A program made the translations under genes and the position numbers. The notes beneath the pieces were generated by a model that made no database searches, was not told where the DNA came from, and worked only from the letters and a program-made list of their open reading frames with translations. Below, in pieces: positions 1 to 11,786 of a stretch of 64,000 bases of DNA. The stretch is from NCBI RefSeq assembly GCF_009389715.1, contig NC_052392.1, positions 38,931,410 through 38,995,409 on the forward strand, in the 5' to 3' direction. This stretch comes from Phoenix dactylifera (taxonomy: Eukaryota > Streptophyta > Magnoliopsida > Arecales > Arecaceae). Position 1 is the stretch's first letter, and each line of letters begins with the position of its first letter.

Positions 1-821
1 TAGTACGTGTTGATTACAGTTTAACTAATCTGAAAACATGTTCTATGGTTTCTATGTCAGGATTTATTAGTGTAAGAGGAAAACGATTTTCAACTAGGAA
101 TTGAATAATTTTAATATATATATATTCAGGTATCTTCCAACAGTTGATAGCAGCAATGTTTGTGAGACAAGGATGCAATATTTTCAACTTGATCTTGTGT
201 AGTCTGTCCAAGCTGTTATTGAAAATTAATATCAAAATGCTTGCTTCGTTTACTAATACACATCGGAATAACATACCAGAAGCAGTGCTCGAGTACATGG
301 AAATTTTATCAAGGAACTTAAAACATGGTCCTTCTCTTGACTGTCATTTTACATTTACCTTTCACACAGCAGTCCAAATTTAGTTTCTGAACATAGATCT
401 ATATATGGCATGGAATTATAAGATAACTATATATATCTGTTTAGTACATAATTATCTATACAAAATAGAAAACTAAACATACGATAACTATAAAAATTAA
501 TTAAGAGGTGGGAATAAAATTTTCAATCATCAGGGATTTAAATATTTAATAAAATATGGCTGAGACAATAAAGAAAATAGAATACAACATGAGGTCTTGC
601 CCTCGGGCTCGAAATTATGCGAGCATCTTCAGCTCTTTTTCTTCCTTACTCTAATAAGTAACCAGGTCAAGTCAAAACAAGATCCATCTTGACCAAACTC
701 ATCCGCATGGCTTAGTCTAACCTGTCTGCGTCCAAACTGAACCAGCCATTTGGCAGAAACGGCAGCAGCATTGTTCACATATCATACAATTTAGGTACAT
801 CAGAATATATTATTAAAAATT
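1..821. other. Intergenic stretch without a recognisable gene
   Basis: AT-rich sequence. The open frames here are short, lack recognisable domains and partly start at non-ATG codons. I see no gene, RNA gene or clear repeat. The right side runs into the RNase H remnant that starts near 822. Confidence 0.5.
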
Positions 822-1420
822 TTAATCAAAATAAAAGGAACAGTTCATCATATTTTCATTCCATTTATTATGGAGGTCTTGACCCAAAGACTGGAAATAG
901 ATGAGTATTTGCTGAAACGAACTGCTTTTCTCTAGTGAAACGTAGGGAATGGGAGGATAAGAAAGCTTACATGCAACTCCATCCAAATTTTGTAGTTGAT
1001 CAAGCTTGTGACCTAGCATGCAACTCAGACATTCCATATATTTGAAGTCAGTGTTCGAGAATAGAGGGGAAGGGATGGTACGCGCGAGATTTGCTATGAA
1101 GTCAGCAGCCTGATTCCCTTCGCAAAATACATGATTTTTTGAGAACGCTTCTTCCGAGGAAGGTTGTAGCTCTGGATGATTTGCCTTAATATCTCGGAGA
1201 TATGGATGCAGAGTATTGGATTGGCCATTCACCCAAAAGAATTACGGTAGAAGAATGCCCCTCGAAGGAATCAAATGGATTAAGCTAAAATTACGTGGCA
1301 GCTCCGAGCCCTTCTCTTGCAGCAGCGAGCTCAGCAAAAGAAATTGAAGCCAGAAGAATCAGCAGCAAGCGGGCCGGATGGATGGCTGTGGAAGCCATTT
1401 GATGAGGAGTACCAATTTTG
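822..1420 (-). pseudogene. Decayed RNase H-like domain of a LINE-type retroelement
   Basis: The reverse strand keeps pieces of the plant RNase H-like (RVT_3) domain found at the C-terminus of LINE polyproteins and in 'putative ribonuclease H protein At1g65750' relatives. The piece HVFCEGNQAADFIANLA (about 1095-1145) matches the family's terminal 'H-V-x-R-E-x-N-x-A-A-D-x-L-A' motif. Further 5' on this strand, a frame reading FAELAAAREGLGAA (about 1290-1335) and a short SSTVI piece fit the middle of the same domain, but they lie in different frames and are separated by stops. No reverse transcriptase is visible. The identification rests on motif recognition only; the edges are approximate. Confidence 0.6.
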
Positions 1421-2474
1421 CCTTGGTACATTTAACACATTCCTACTGGACTACTAGACAAGCAAGAGAGATGATATCGCAGATTTATAATTCATGATTC
1501 CAAGATCAAGCTTGTACTATATTTTGATGAATATAAATAAAAAAATAGAAGACAATAAGTGAAAAAGTATTAAAATTTTGTCAAATTTTTTTTTAATAAA
1601 AGGTAATTTTCCATCTTTAGTATGCTTCATTCAATATTCATCTTTGTTTGTATCCTTCTAATTTAAAAAAATATATAAATTGGTGACTTAGAATGGATGG
1701 ATAATTTTTTATTCTATTTACTTTTTTAAAAAAAATTCAATGGTGTATAGAGATATCCTTTTTTTATTATTATTTTTTTGGTACCGGCAGCTCATCCACA
1801 TCGTGTGTGGGCACAGCCTATGAAGTCAGACAATAAAATAGAATGCAAGAAAGGCTATACAAAGTCTTAGGTCTTCCAAATAAAATCTCCGAAGTGATAG
1901 GTTGGACGCTGGGTGGCCTGAAATGCGACCCAGGAGAGATATCCATCCTTCAAAGCTCAACCAATAGCTAAACCACCCAGGAGAGGACAGGCCAATCCGG
2001 CGAAAAAGGAATTGTTCCGTTCCTGCGGGGCCCCACCTCCACCTCAACCCCTCCGTCTCTCGCCTCCCGTCCTCCAAAACTGCGGCTCCGCCGTTTTCCT
2101 CCAAAACTGCGGCTTCCCCGGCGGCCGGCCCACGAGATCTGGCAGCTGTGAGTTTTCCGATTCGGCCCAGCATTTTACCTTGTCGTTGAGATTTGAACAG
2201 CAAAATCCAGCCCTACGGAAGATCTTGTCGGTTGGTTCTCCTTTCCAACCAATGGGTAGTTGACACGAAATCCGAAAAGGCCGGTGGGAGGCTGATGCTG
2301 GACAGCTAAGCCCGAGTCCACTTTCCCACCACCCCATTCTCTTCCCTTCTTCCCTTGAACAGGAGAAAAACACCCATCTCCCCTGCTCCCTTCTTCTTCC
2401 TCACCTCTCTCTCACAAGTCTCTAAGCTAGAGAGAGAGGGAGAGGGGAGTTTGGGAGCAGGGGAGCGAGGGGAG
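1421..2474. other. Upstream region and 5' leader of the response regulator gene
   Basis: The AT-rich left part (about 1500-1790) holds A/T runs and no gene. From about 1860 the sequence becomes GC- and CT-rich, as expected for a promoter-proximal region and 5' leader. The open frames here on both strands have no recognisable domain and are judged non-coding. Confidence 0.4.
2404..2462 (+). promoter_or_regulatory. CT/GA-rich leader before the response regulator start
   Basis: A CT-rich tract switches to a GA-rich tract just upstream of the ATG at 2475. Such tracts are common in plant 5' leaders and can bind BBR/BPC (GAGA-binding) proteins; binding here is inference. Similar tracts sit directly before two other start codons in this window (49421 and 60639). 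Confidence 0.4.
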
Positions 2475-4036
2475 ATGAGGGAGATGAAAGAAGGGGGGGA
2501 GGAGGAAACTGGAAACGAAGATGGTGGTTGTGGTGGTGGTGGTGGAGGAGGAGGGGGAGTGGGGGTGGTGAGGGTGTTGGTGGTGGATGACTCCCCTGTG
2601 GACAGAAAGGTGGTGGAGATGCTGCTAAAAAAGAGTGGGGGAATGTTTGAAGGTAAGATGAGGTGGTCTATGTTTCATGGAGATCTCATTTTTCTTCTTT
2701 TTTCCTGAATGGTTGTTTTAGTTGTTGCCATGGTGTCATTGAACTTCTTTTATATCTTTAATGTTGTTATTCTTGTTGCATTTTTGTATTGTTGGTGCAG
2801 TTGTATTCTTTAGCGGGTGAAATAAATCGGAAATTTTGATTTTGTCACAATAAAGGACCTCACCCAAAAAAGCTAATCAGAAAGTATTATATGAGTTTCT
2901 TAGTCCTATATAAGTATCCAAAATCTTCTCGGCCAATAATCGATATGGAATTGGGCCTTCACATTCTCTTCCCATTCGAGCCCTGACGTCCTCAGAGTTC
3001 AAATCCATTCAAATCTAATCACAAGCATCATAATCAGCCTTTGGTTGGCCTCCATGAACCTGTGTTGTAGTGTCCTCTATTTCATATAAGCTATATCCGA
3101 GTTCGCTCTGATACTATTTGTCACAACTCAAGACCTCACCCAAAAAGGCTAACCGGAAAGAATTTTTTTGAGTTTTTTAGTCCTGTATAAGTGCTCAAGA
3201 TCTCCTTAGTGAATGATTGATGTGGGACTAAATATGTGTCCGCACAGATCATCACATATAAATAATAAATTTACGACAGGTGAGATCCATTAAGACCGAC
3301 CACGGGCCGATCGTGGTGTTTGTTATTAGATTTAAATGGATTTGAACCCTTAGCACGATGATAACGCCAGAGCTTAAATAGGGGGAGTATGTGAGGATCC
3401 GTGCGAGCGTGTATTTAGTCCCACATTAATTATTCGCTGAGTAGATCTTGGGTACTTATACAGAATCAAGGAACCCAAATAATATCATCCGGCTAGCTTT
3501 TTTGGGTAAGATCCTAAGTTGTTTCAGATTTTGTGTATTTTATAGGTATTTGTGGGATTAAATTGACGGAATTCTTGTACTTGCACTTCTTTTTGAATGT
3601 CCATTTGTGTACAAAGACATGTTGTTTCCTGTTTGGATTTCTACCTTCCAATTATTTTACAATTTTTCCTTTTTTTGTGTTTTGTTTGGAATTTAGACTA
3701 ATTTTCAGCTTATCGAGCAGCAGCATTCTAGTTACATGTGTGTACAGGCGTTATTCTCTTAAATCAGAATTCATAGTTATCCCTTTCGGATTGTTTCATT
3801 ACATTTTCATGCTTGGTCTTGTGGCAGTCTTTTCTTCTGCAGGATGTTAAAAATGCTGAGATGTAAATGAACTGAACTTTAATATAGATGGATGAAACTC
3901 TATCGAAATGGCCATCATAGGTCATGTTATTCTATAATTTGGTTCATTTCATGATACTTGATCTACCTCCTTTATGATTGTGCAGCCTAATCCAATTATT
4001 TTGACTACTATCACTGTGCCTCTGTGATGTCCAAGT

Positions 4037-4082
<46 letters not shown>

Positions 4083-7000
4083 GTGCATGCATGCAATCCA
4101 TGGCCTTTCATTTTTTTTTTTTTAACAAGAAAGTGCTGGATATTGGTCTAGTATACTTGGATGTGCCAATATGACAAATTTGGAGAACTATGTTACAATA
4201 TGGCCATGATGCAACAATATATATATATATATGACAGACACACACATACATCTAAAATAACATCTATGAAGTATAGTGGGTTATCAAAATAACATATTAT
4301 TATACTTTATAAAATAGCACGACATCCACAAACTCTATTATTTAGTTATCATTTAAATCAATAGACCATAGTTCATATGCCATTAAAGGGCGAACAGTCA
4401 TCAAATAATGAAAGAAAACAAACCCCTCTCCCTGTATCGAGGAAGTGTATCAGATGAATTGGGGAAGTATCCAAAACCCATTTTAGGTTTGAAAAATAGG
4501 ATATCTAAAGAAAGTACCTGACATGTATTCTAAAAGTATATAACCAGTGTCTGTATCTGATACGAACATTGCACCCAATTGAAATATCCGTGCTTCCTAG
4601 GTTTCTGGTATCATGGATTCCTTTTGTATTTTAAGTTATAGAAGTTATTATTGTCTAATCTAAACAATTCCTATTGAATCACACATCTTCATCCCTTTGC
4701 TGCAGTTTAGGCTCTCCATTGGTCTGACAGCCTGAGTCTGTCTTGAGCCGGCTTGAATACAAGCTCAGTCAGGCTTGGCTCGAAGTTAGCTGAGCTTGAA
4801 CATGGTTCTCCAGCTCAAAGTCAATATTAACCAAGCCTGAAAAAGAGAATAAAATGAACAGCTCGAATAGGCTTAACGTGATAAGGCTTGAAGCAGCGTA
4901 CAGGCATGTAACATATGTTTTAAGAGTGATAGTACATTTTATTTGAGAAAAATAGAGTGATAATACATTCGACAGTATATTAACTGGTTCTATTTCTATA
5001 TTCATGATTCATAATTAAATTTGACTTGTAAGTATTTTCAACTGTTGGGATCAAGTTAATTTTTGTTCAAGCTGGAACCAAGCTTGAATCAAATTCATAC
5101 TGAGCTTGGTTCAAGTTTAATAAAAGCTTGAATTAATTTTGGATTGATTTAAGTTTTTAAGCCGATGGAGATAAACTCGTATTTCAGCTTGATTTGAAAC
5201 TAGGCTCAATGTAAGCTTTAATAACAATTGAGTGGACCTTGATCTCAAAATTTAGGCTCAAAATTAATTTGAATTTGAGCTTGACCAGACCTAGGCTTGA
5301 TTAAGCTCAGTTAATCATAGGCCTACTGCAGCTTATTTTCTGCTGGCATTTTTGCTTGTTGACTGCTATCTTCTTCTATGATTAGTGTCCTAGTGTCATA
5401 AAATATTGATTTTGTTGTGTTTCAACTTGCTGCAGTTTTGATTTGATCAGTTCTTGTTTTTCCACTTATATGCCTCCTTTTATGAAGGGTTTCATAGAAT
5501 TTGGTTTCCTTTCTGCTGTCACTTGTACTACTTGACTTGCAATCATTTGTTAACACGGAGACCGATATGAATTTTAATGATGCATTGTAAAGCCGAAGAA
5601 GCCATGGATTGTTGTGGTTCATTCATCTTTAATGATGAAATTACTTCATTGATTGTGCTGATGTCAATTGCTTTTGAGCTCTGACTAGGTGCATACCAAA
5701 GTTATTTATTCCAAATGCCTGTCCTTTCTGTCATATTGACCAATATATTAATGTTAGATGTGTTCTTGAGTTCAGAACCTTAGATGTCTAAACTTTTCCG
5801 CTTTCGTTGCAGTTATTGCTGTTGATAGTGGAAAGAAAGCAATGGATTTTCTTGGCTTGAACAAAGGGAAGGTTGAATCTCCCAAAAGCGATGTAAGTCA
5901 AGTTTCCTGGTAGTCTTTTATGCTACATTTCATAATTTACTTGTGGTTCTACAGAGTTGTACATGGTTACCCAAGTTCAATGCGATGAGCTCTATCAAAA
6001 TATTGGACAGCTCAACAAATCTTTGGATGATGACACATAGTAGTATGCCTAAAAGTATCATGGGCTTTGCCAATTAAATTGGCAACAAAATGTTTTTTGG
6101 GAAAAGCTAAAACCTTTAGCAGCAGCATAATTAAGAAAAAAAAAATGAACTGACAATTGTAGTTTGCAAGTGTTGCCCGCTATCATGTTGAGACTTAAAA
6201 ATTTGGGAACACTTGAAACTTCTGATTTTAAAATGGAAAAAGGCAGTACATTCTAAAAATAAAGAAAAAGAAAACAACTCTGCAATAAAAGTATTCTATC
6301 ATAGACTTCGTAAAAATAAAATTGTATCAAGTGGGGTCTTTTTGATAACTTTCTCTAATGAGGTTATGCAAAAGCTGAGGCTACATGTGCTAGTGTATTG
6401 ATGAAGAGCATATGGTCTTATGCAAGTGGCGAACTTAAGGTTTCAACATGGCATGTTTCATATTTCATGAAAATTTGTGCAAGAAAATGTGAATGTTGGA
6501 ACAAGCAGCCAAGAGGCAATTTGATACAACACAAGGTGCAGCCAACAGGTACAATGACCAACTAGACCATACCAAGCCTCGAAGGAGCCAGCGGATTTAG
6601 AGGTTTCTGCAGATTTTTTTATAAATTTTTCATTAGGGATAGTATCAAATTTTAGTCACATTTTAATATTTGTAATAGAATAGCTCTAGTATATTTTCTT
6701 ATTGTTGAGTCCTATTTCGAGTATGGTTCGGAATCGGGTTTCATACTTGAATTAGCATTTGGGTATTATGTTCTATAAATATACATCTAATACATTGTAA
6801 GGGACAACCTTTGAGATATTAATAAAATTCTTTTTGAGAGAAGTTCTTTCACCGATTGAAGAATTCTTCAATTCGGTTTTTTTCTATTTGATCGAAGCAT
6901 AACCTCATCAATCAAATAGCCCCTTCTTCCTTTTCCCGTTGCATCACAGTTCAGTGTCTCATATGAATATCTTTTAGTTTTAATATAAGTTAGATTGCAT

Positions 7001-9624
7001 TCAGGTATATTATATGAACTGCTTGAAAGATAGAGATAGCTGAAAGAAGGAACTACTGAAGTTACCAGAACTACATGTGGTCATCAAAATGTGACAAAGC
7101 TAGCGAAAGATTGTTATTTATTGTGCATATGGTGAATTAAGGTGGGATATTGGAAAAATGGAGGTTAAGAGTTTGATTGTGTTTGACTATACTTTTATAT
7201 TTTAGAGAGTTCTTCTGTAAGTTGGCTTGAAGAGCATAATATGGTATTCCAGGGTGGACCAAAACCCTTGGTCCACCTGACTCAACCTGAACTGGGTCTC
7301 CAGTGGCTTTGCAAAAGGAGAAAAACATTTGGCTATGAGTGTAATGCATAGGAGTTTGTGGCTTGTTATCCAACAGGAGTTAAGATTTCTGGATGGGAAG
7401 TGTTGATCCACCTGGTGTATCATTTCATGTACCATGCATATGTATCTCATATGAGGTTTACGAAATCTAAAGGTTACTTTTTGTATATATGTGGATTTTG
7501 TTAGCAGAAAAGGAGACTAGTGCTCCCTTATATGCAAGCTCATAACATCATCTCTCATGCAATTAAGTAGAGCCAAGGGGGGAGTTTCCCCAGCAAAAAA
7601 AATCATCATTGAATTCAGCTGCCTGTCGAACAAGCCAAGCTACAGGCTCATTTCCACCATGTAGGATATCAAGAAGACATGGATGGTATGGTTCTCTGTT
7701 TGACCACCTAGCTTTAAATCCCTTTGTATAGCTTCTTGATAAAGAGCATCTTGAATTTTTTTGACTTCTTATCCACTTACAAATGAGAGCTATGGCAGGA
7801 AGTTGGCTGTATAGTTAGTAGAGGTGGTGATAATAGGCAACCAATAGTCTAGCCGGTTAGGTGGGTATGCTGAAGGGTGGAGAATGCAAAAGTGCATAAA
7901 AACAATAGGAACATGCTAATTGAGGTGGCAATTCTTTTGTAGAGAGGTTGATGCTGTTGGCAGGTTTAGCAAGGTAAACGGAGAATGTGAGAGCAAAATA
8001 GGTAAGAACATGATAGAGGAGCGAGATATAGGGTTGAAAAATGATGTCAAGAAAACAGAAACAAAGATCTAAAATCCCACTTGATCTTTCTTCCTGCTCC
8101 ACCAAGGCTGTGTTCCAATGCTGGTTATATAGGGTGGATGGCATAAAGTTATCCAGCTAACCAGCCAAACACCACTCAAAAAAGATGAATAAACTTATTT
8201 GGTCAACAAATGAAAAAGGTAGCTAACCAGTTTAAAGTTATTTCAGGAAGGAAGGTGAAATAACTTCAACCACCGAAAGCTCTCTCCTCCCTCTCTATTT
8301 TTTGTACTTTTCCACCACTTTATCCCACTAACCATTGGAGCACCAACTGAACAGCGGATAAGGTTATTCGCTGGTTAGCTGGTTAGGAGGTGAATACCGA
8401 TGGCTAAAGTTATTCTAGGGGTGATTATCTCTTGGGCATTCAAATGCATCCTTACTCTTTGGTTACATGGCCTTCTAAAAGGCTATTGAAAGATGTGTCT
8501 CGAACGAATATTTAATTTTCTGGTCAGGCTGGAATGTCAATGTCACCAGTTGTTTCTTCTTTACTGTGGTAACAGTTTGTATCTAAAACTCGTATAAATT
8601 ATGGTGATTCCAGTAAAATCAGCTTGTGCTTTTGTGGTATCTTCGGTTTCTCAACACATTGCATTGTTCCTCAAGTTGTATTCAACTAATTTCCGTTGTC
8701 TATACCCCCACTGACCAATCTTCTTTTTTACCAAATGCTCGTCAGTTTGGTGGGGAGGAATCATTCATCAGTTTGTCAAGCCACTGCTTAAGAAGAATTC
8801 ACAACCTAATAAATTATTAGTCATGTGGTGCAGGACCAGAAGATTGATGTTGTCCTTAGTGACTATTGTATGCCAGAAATTACCGGCTATGACCTTCTTA
8901 AGGCTGTAAAGGTATGTTGTCGTGATCCCACTTAACTTCTATCACTTCCAGACTGTTTCATTCTACTACTACTACTAATACTGTATGAGCAATATTAACA
9001 AAACTAATTGACTGGATTGACCTTGCTCGGCCTAGTTCATGTAATTTAACAAATTTCTTTTTCCTTGTGTGTGTATCAGGAGAACAGTTGCTCAAGATCC
9101 ATGCCAGTAGTCATGATGTCATCTGAAAATGATTCCCAGAGAATTAGCAGGTCTTGTAGCTACTTCCATCATAATCTGCTCGTCTTTTTTATTATCCATT
9201 ATTTCCCTCTCAGGGAAAAAGAAGGGGAAAAAAGGAAAAGAAACTGTGGGACCAGCATTCCCTTCACCTTCCACTATCATACATAGTATTTCCAGTGATC
9301 AGTGAAACAACAATAGAATAGAATTGATTAACTACAGTGGGTTGTGCTTTGGAAAACCATTAGATCTTCAGAATCAAAGTTTACAGTCTTAACCCACCTC
9401 GGAATCTGAAGCCTCCAACTTGTCATAACCTTTTTGCTAACAATAATCACAAATCCTTAAAATGCTCTCACACCAAAAAAAACTTATGATTTGCTTTCCA
9501 AAACATCGACCGTTGCTTAATCGCAGGTGTTCCTTTCTGCAGGTGTCTAGCTACTGGAGCTGCAGGTTTCCTCCTAAAGCCTCTACAAGTGAAAGACATG
9601 CAGAGGTTGAGAAACTATGCTTGA
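2475..9624 (+). CDS. Type-A two-component response regulator (ARR/ORR-like), five exons
   Basis: Phosphoacceptor of the cytokinin His-Asp phosphorelay; type-A members have a receiver but no DNA-binding output domain and act as negative feedback regulators. Exons are 2475-2652, 5813-5892, 8834-8911, 9080-9150 and 9543-9624, joining in frame to 162 residues. All introns are GT-AG. The receiver begins at RVLVVDDSPVDRKVVEMLL (acidic pair D38/D39), carries the phosphoacceptor in VVLSDYCMPEITGYDLLK (D96), the S126 region in PVVMMSSEND and the conserved lysine in GFLLKP (K148). The protein ends 14 residues after that lysine, so there is no Myb-like domain, which is what makes it type A. The N-terminus has a Gly-rich run (residues 17-30) ahead of the receiver. 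The ATG at 2475 is preferred; a second in-frame ATG lies at 2484. Introns 1 and 2 are about 3 kb each and hold transposon remnants. The exact orthologue (ARR16/17 or rice RR9/10 type) is unresolved. Confidence 0.93.
2843..3526. mobile_element. Rearranged TRIM retrotransposon (three short LTRs, two orientations)
   Basis: Three related LTRs of 121-138 bp lie in intron 1 of the response regulator gene. LTR A (2843-2963) and LTR B (3119-3256) both run TG...CA and read on the minus strand. Next to LTR B, 3105-3116 (GCTCTGATACTA) is the complement of the initiator-tRNA-Met primer-binding site with one mismatch. Beside LTR A the complementary strand is purine-rich, as a polypurine tract should be. 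LTR C (3390-3526) lies in the opposite orientation, preceded by the purine tract AATAGGGGGAGTA and part of the internal region. The whole is flanked by GATTT (2838-2842 and 3527-3531), a 5-bp target duplication. There is no coding capacity, as expected for a non-autonomous TRIM. Confidence 0.8.
4038..4080. repeat. (CT)n microsatellite
   Basis: An uninterrupted CT dinucleotide run of about 43 bases in intron 1 of the response regulator gene. Confidence 0.95.
4740..5330. repeat. Degenerate AGCTTGA-type interspersed repeat
   Basis: Motifs such as GAGCTTGAACA, AAGCTTGAATCAA, GAGCTTGGTTCAAG and AGGCTCAA recur in both orientations over about 600 bp in intron 1 of the response regulator gene. A short related stretch occurs at 50330-50420. 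The repeat class is not recognised. Confidence 0.5.
6494..6948 (+). mobile_element. Probable solo LTR
   Basis: A block within intron 2 of the response regulator gene that starts TGTTGGAAC and ends GCATCACA. It holds a TATA-like box (CTATAAATATAC, about 6773) followed roughly 50 bp on by a poly-A signal (AATAAA, about 6821), the usual U3-R order of a plant LTR. The 5-bp flanks (GTGAA and GTTCA) are not identical, so the boundaries are uncertain. Confidence 0.4.
8105..8465. mobile_element. Candidate MITE
   Basis: About 350 bp in intron 2 of the response regulator gene with imperfect inverted similarity between its ends: ATAAAGTTATCCAGCTAACC on the left, and GGTTAGCTGGTTAG with TAAAGTTATTCTAG on the right. 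AACCAG/CTGGTT motifs recur inside. No clean target-site duplication was found; family not assigned. Confidence 0.35.
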
Positions 9625-11786
9625 CCAACAGCGCCAGCACCCAGCCAAGACACCAAGAGAAAGCTGCCTGTAGATCTGATGGCAGGGAGCAATATCTCTG
9701 GGCAGCATCCTGGAGTTGCAGTAGCATGATCAAACACTTAATTCCACATTGTTTTTTAACACTAAGTCTAGGTAGTGAGATTCAAGGGGAGTTCTCTGTC
9801 TCACCTTGTAATCAGGATATGCTCCTGATTAGAAATATCTTATTTTGATTTTCTTGTTCTTCCCATATGCTATGGGGATTTTTGCTGGATTTATGAGAAT
9901 GGGAACCGTGGATTTATGTTCTTTGCATGATTGAGAGCTCTTCAGCTGGTTTTATATATCTATTTTGGGATCTGAGGGAACAGGATAGCTAGCTATAGAT
10001 AACAAGCTATGATATCTTTTCACTTGATGAGATTATTGCAGCAGGTGAAAGGGCCTAGGCAGAGTCAAGATGAGGCTTTGCTAGCCATTTGGGTCTGATT
10101 TGGAGCTCTGAGATTGGAAATGGAAGGGAGCTGCAAGTAGTCATGCAAGCTTGTGTGAGGGGTCATGCTGTGATAGAAGCCTTTTAGGTATCTACTTTTG
10201 AAATTACCACCACCAACATCAACTCCACCATCACTGCTACCATCGTCATTATCACCACCCCACCATCACTATTATTAACATCATAATTATCACCACCCCA
10301 CCATCACTATTATTAACATCACTATTATTAACATCATAATTTCTATCGCAGCTACTATCATCGTCGCAATCATCACTGTTACAGCTGCTGCAGCCGTCAT
10401 AACCTTTTACCACCACAACTGTCGCTACAAGCTTAGCCATCGCCATTATATTTATATTTTTAAAAATAATTAGCTATTCTAAATATATTTATACTTTAAA
10501 AAAATTAGAGATAAAATAGAAATATTTTTTTTACTTTTTATTTTTCAAAATAAAATATAAAAATGATGCAAAACGGCACCAAAGTGTTAAGAAGTCTTTT
10601 GCTTTTGAAACTAAAAAAATAAAATAAAATAGCATCACCATATGTTCCCTTGCATTTCACAATGGAAGCAGCCGGTGGCCCCCGGAGAAGCGGATATGAT
10701 CTGACATCCCCCTTCATTGGATAGCGTGTAGTCCATCTTTAATTCTTTATCTTCTGGCATGCCATTTATTTATTGGTTTGGATGTTTTGCTCCTTTTCTA
10801 GCACTCTATTTTATTTATATATTTATATTAGTATTAATTATATCAGTATTAATGCTTTTGCTTTATCATGCTGCTGCTTTTTACAAGTTGATTCATAGAC
10901 CAAACATATTGAAATCATATATAATTTGATATTTAAGCTTTTCTAACACTCGAAGCAAGCATTTGATAAAACTGATTACAGGGGTAAAAGATGGCATAGC
11001 CTAGGTTAAAGTGTGCCCGCATAAGGCAAACATGGAGCAATAGAATGATTTGCCAAGACACATGCAATTGCAATCGTGCAGCAAATTTGCCAAATTAAGT
11101 TGAAGCTATTCAAGCTAACTAGCTAAGCACCATATGTTTCCTTTCTGGTTGAATGAAAATACCACTGGAAAAATATGGCACCTTCAAACAAATTTGTCCG
11201 AATTTAACTTCACCATGCCTCTGCTAAATGACATCATGTTTAACTTGCAAGCACCGATGATAAAATTCTTCGAAGAAATAATTGTCAGAAAACCTCCGGC
11301 ATTAGAGAAGTGGCTGCAACATCATATTCTACCTGTCATGAATAATTTAAGAACTGTTCTTTTTGGGTCAGAAATTTCATAAATGTTTTTAATTTCAAGA
11401 GATTATCATTTTAGCAAATGGCATGATCCACCACCATCCCTATAAGCAAGAGCTCCTTCACATGAGCAACATGAACAACAATGCACGTAGAACAAATCAC
11501 TGGATGAATCATGTCTTTCAATCAACTAATCATATTGCAGCTAACCAATCAATTTTTACCAAGATAATTTAAACTCACAGATTAAACCATAATGCTACCA
11601 TCTGTTATTCTGCATCTTAATGAAAGCAAAGCTCAAAATTACTTTCGGTGTCTTTATCATATAAAAATAAGAACTTGGGCATAAGAAACTACATAATTGT
11701 AGGGAAGAATAGAATTAAGATTATAAGTTCAGTTTAGAAGCACCTTCTGTACAAATGATTCCAGTATTTGCCACGCGCAACCTTCT
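9625..11786. other. Convergent intergenic region between response regulator and UPF0301 gene
   Basis: Holds the 3' UTRs of two tail-to-tail genes. Apart from a minisatellite near 10249-10340 and A/T-rich tracts (10440-10630, 10800-10930) I see no gene. The open frame at 11134-11382 has no recognised domain. Confidence 0.5.
10249..10340. repeat. Minisatellite, 38-bp unit
   Basis: A 38-bp unit containing ATCACCACCCCACCATCACT followed by ATTATTAACATCATAA occurs at 10249-10286 and again from 10287, then a partial third copy (CTATTATTAACATCATAA). It is embedded in a longer stretch rich in ATC/ACC triplets. Confidence 0.8.

Noticed and set aside
14-298. Minus-strand 94-codon frame at the left edge
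   Set aside because: No motif that I recognise, no splice context and AT-rich composition; not supportable as a gene.
10249-10340. Repeats resembling a CRISPR array
   Set aside because: Head-to-tail minisatellite without unique spacers, in a eukaryotic genome.
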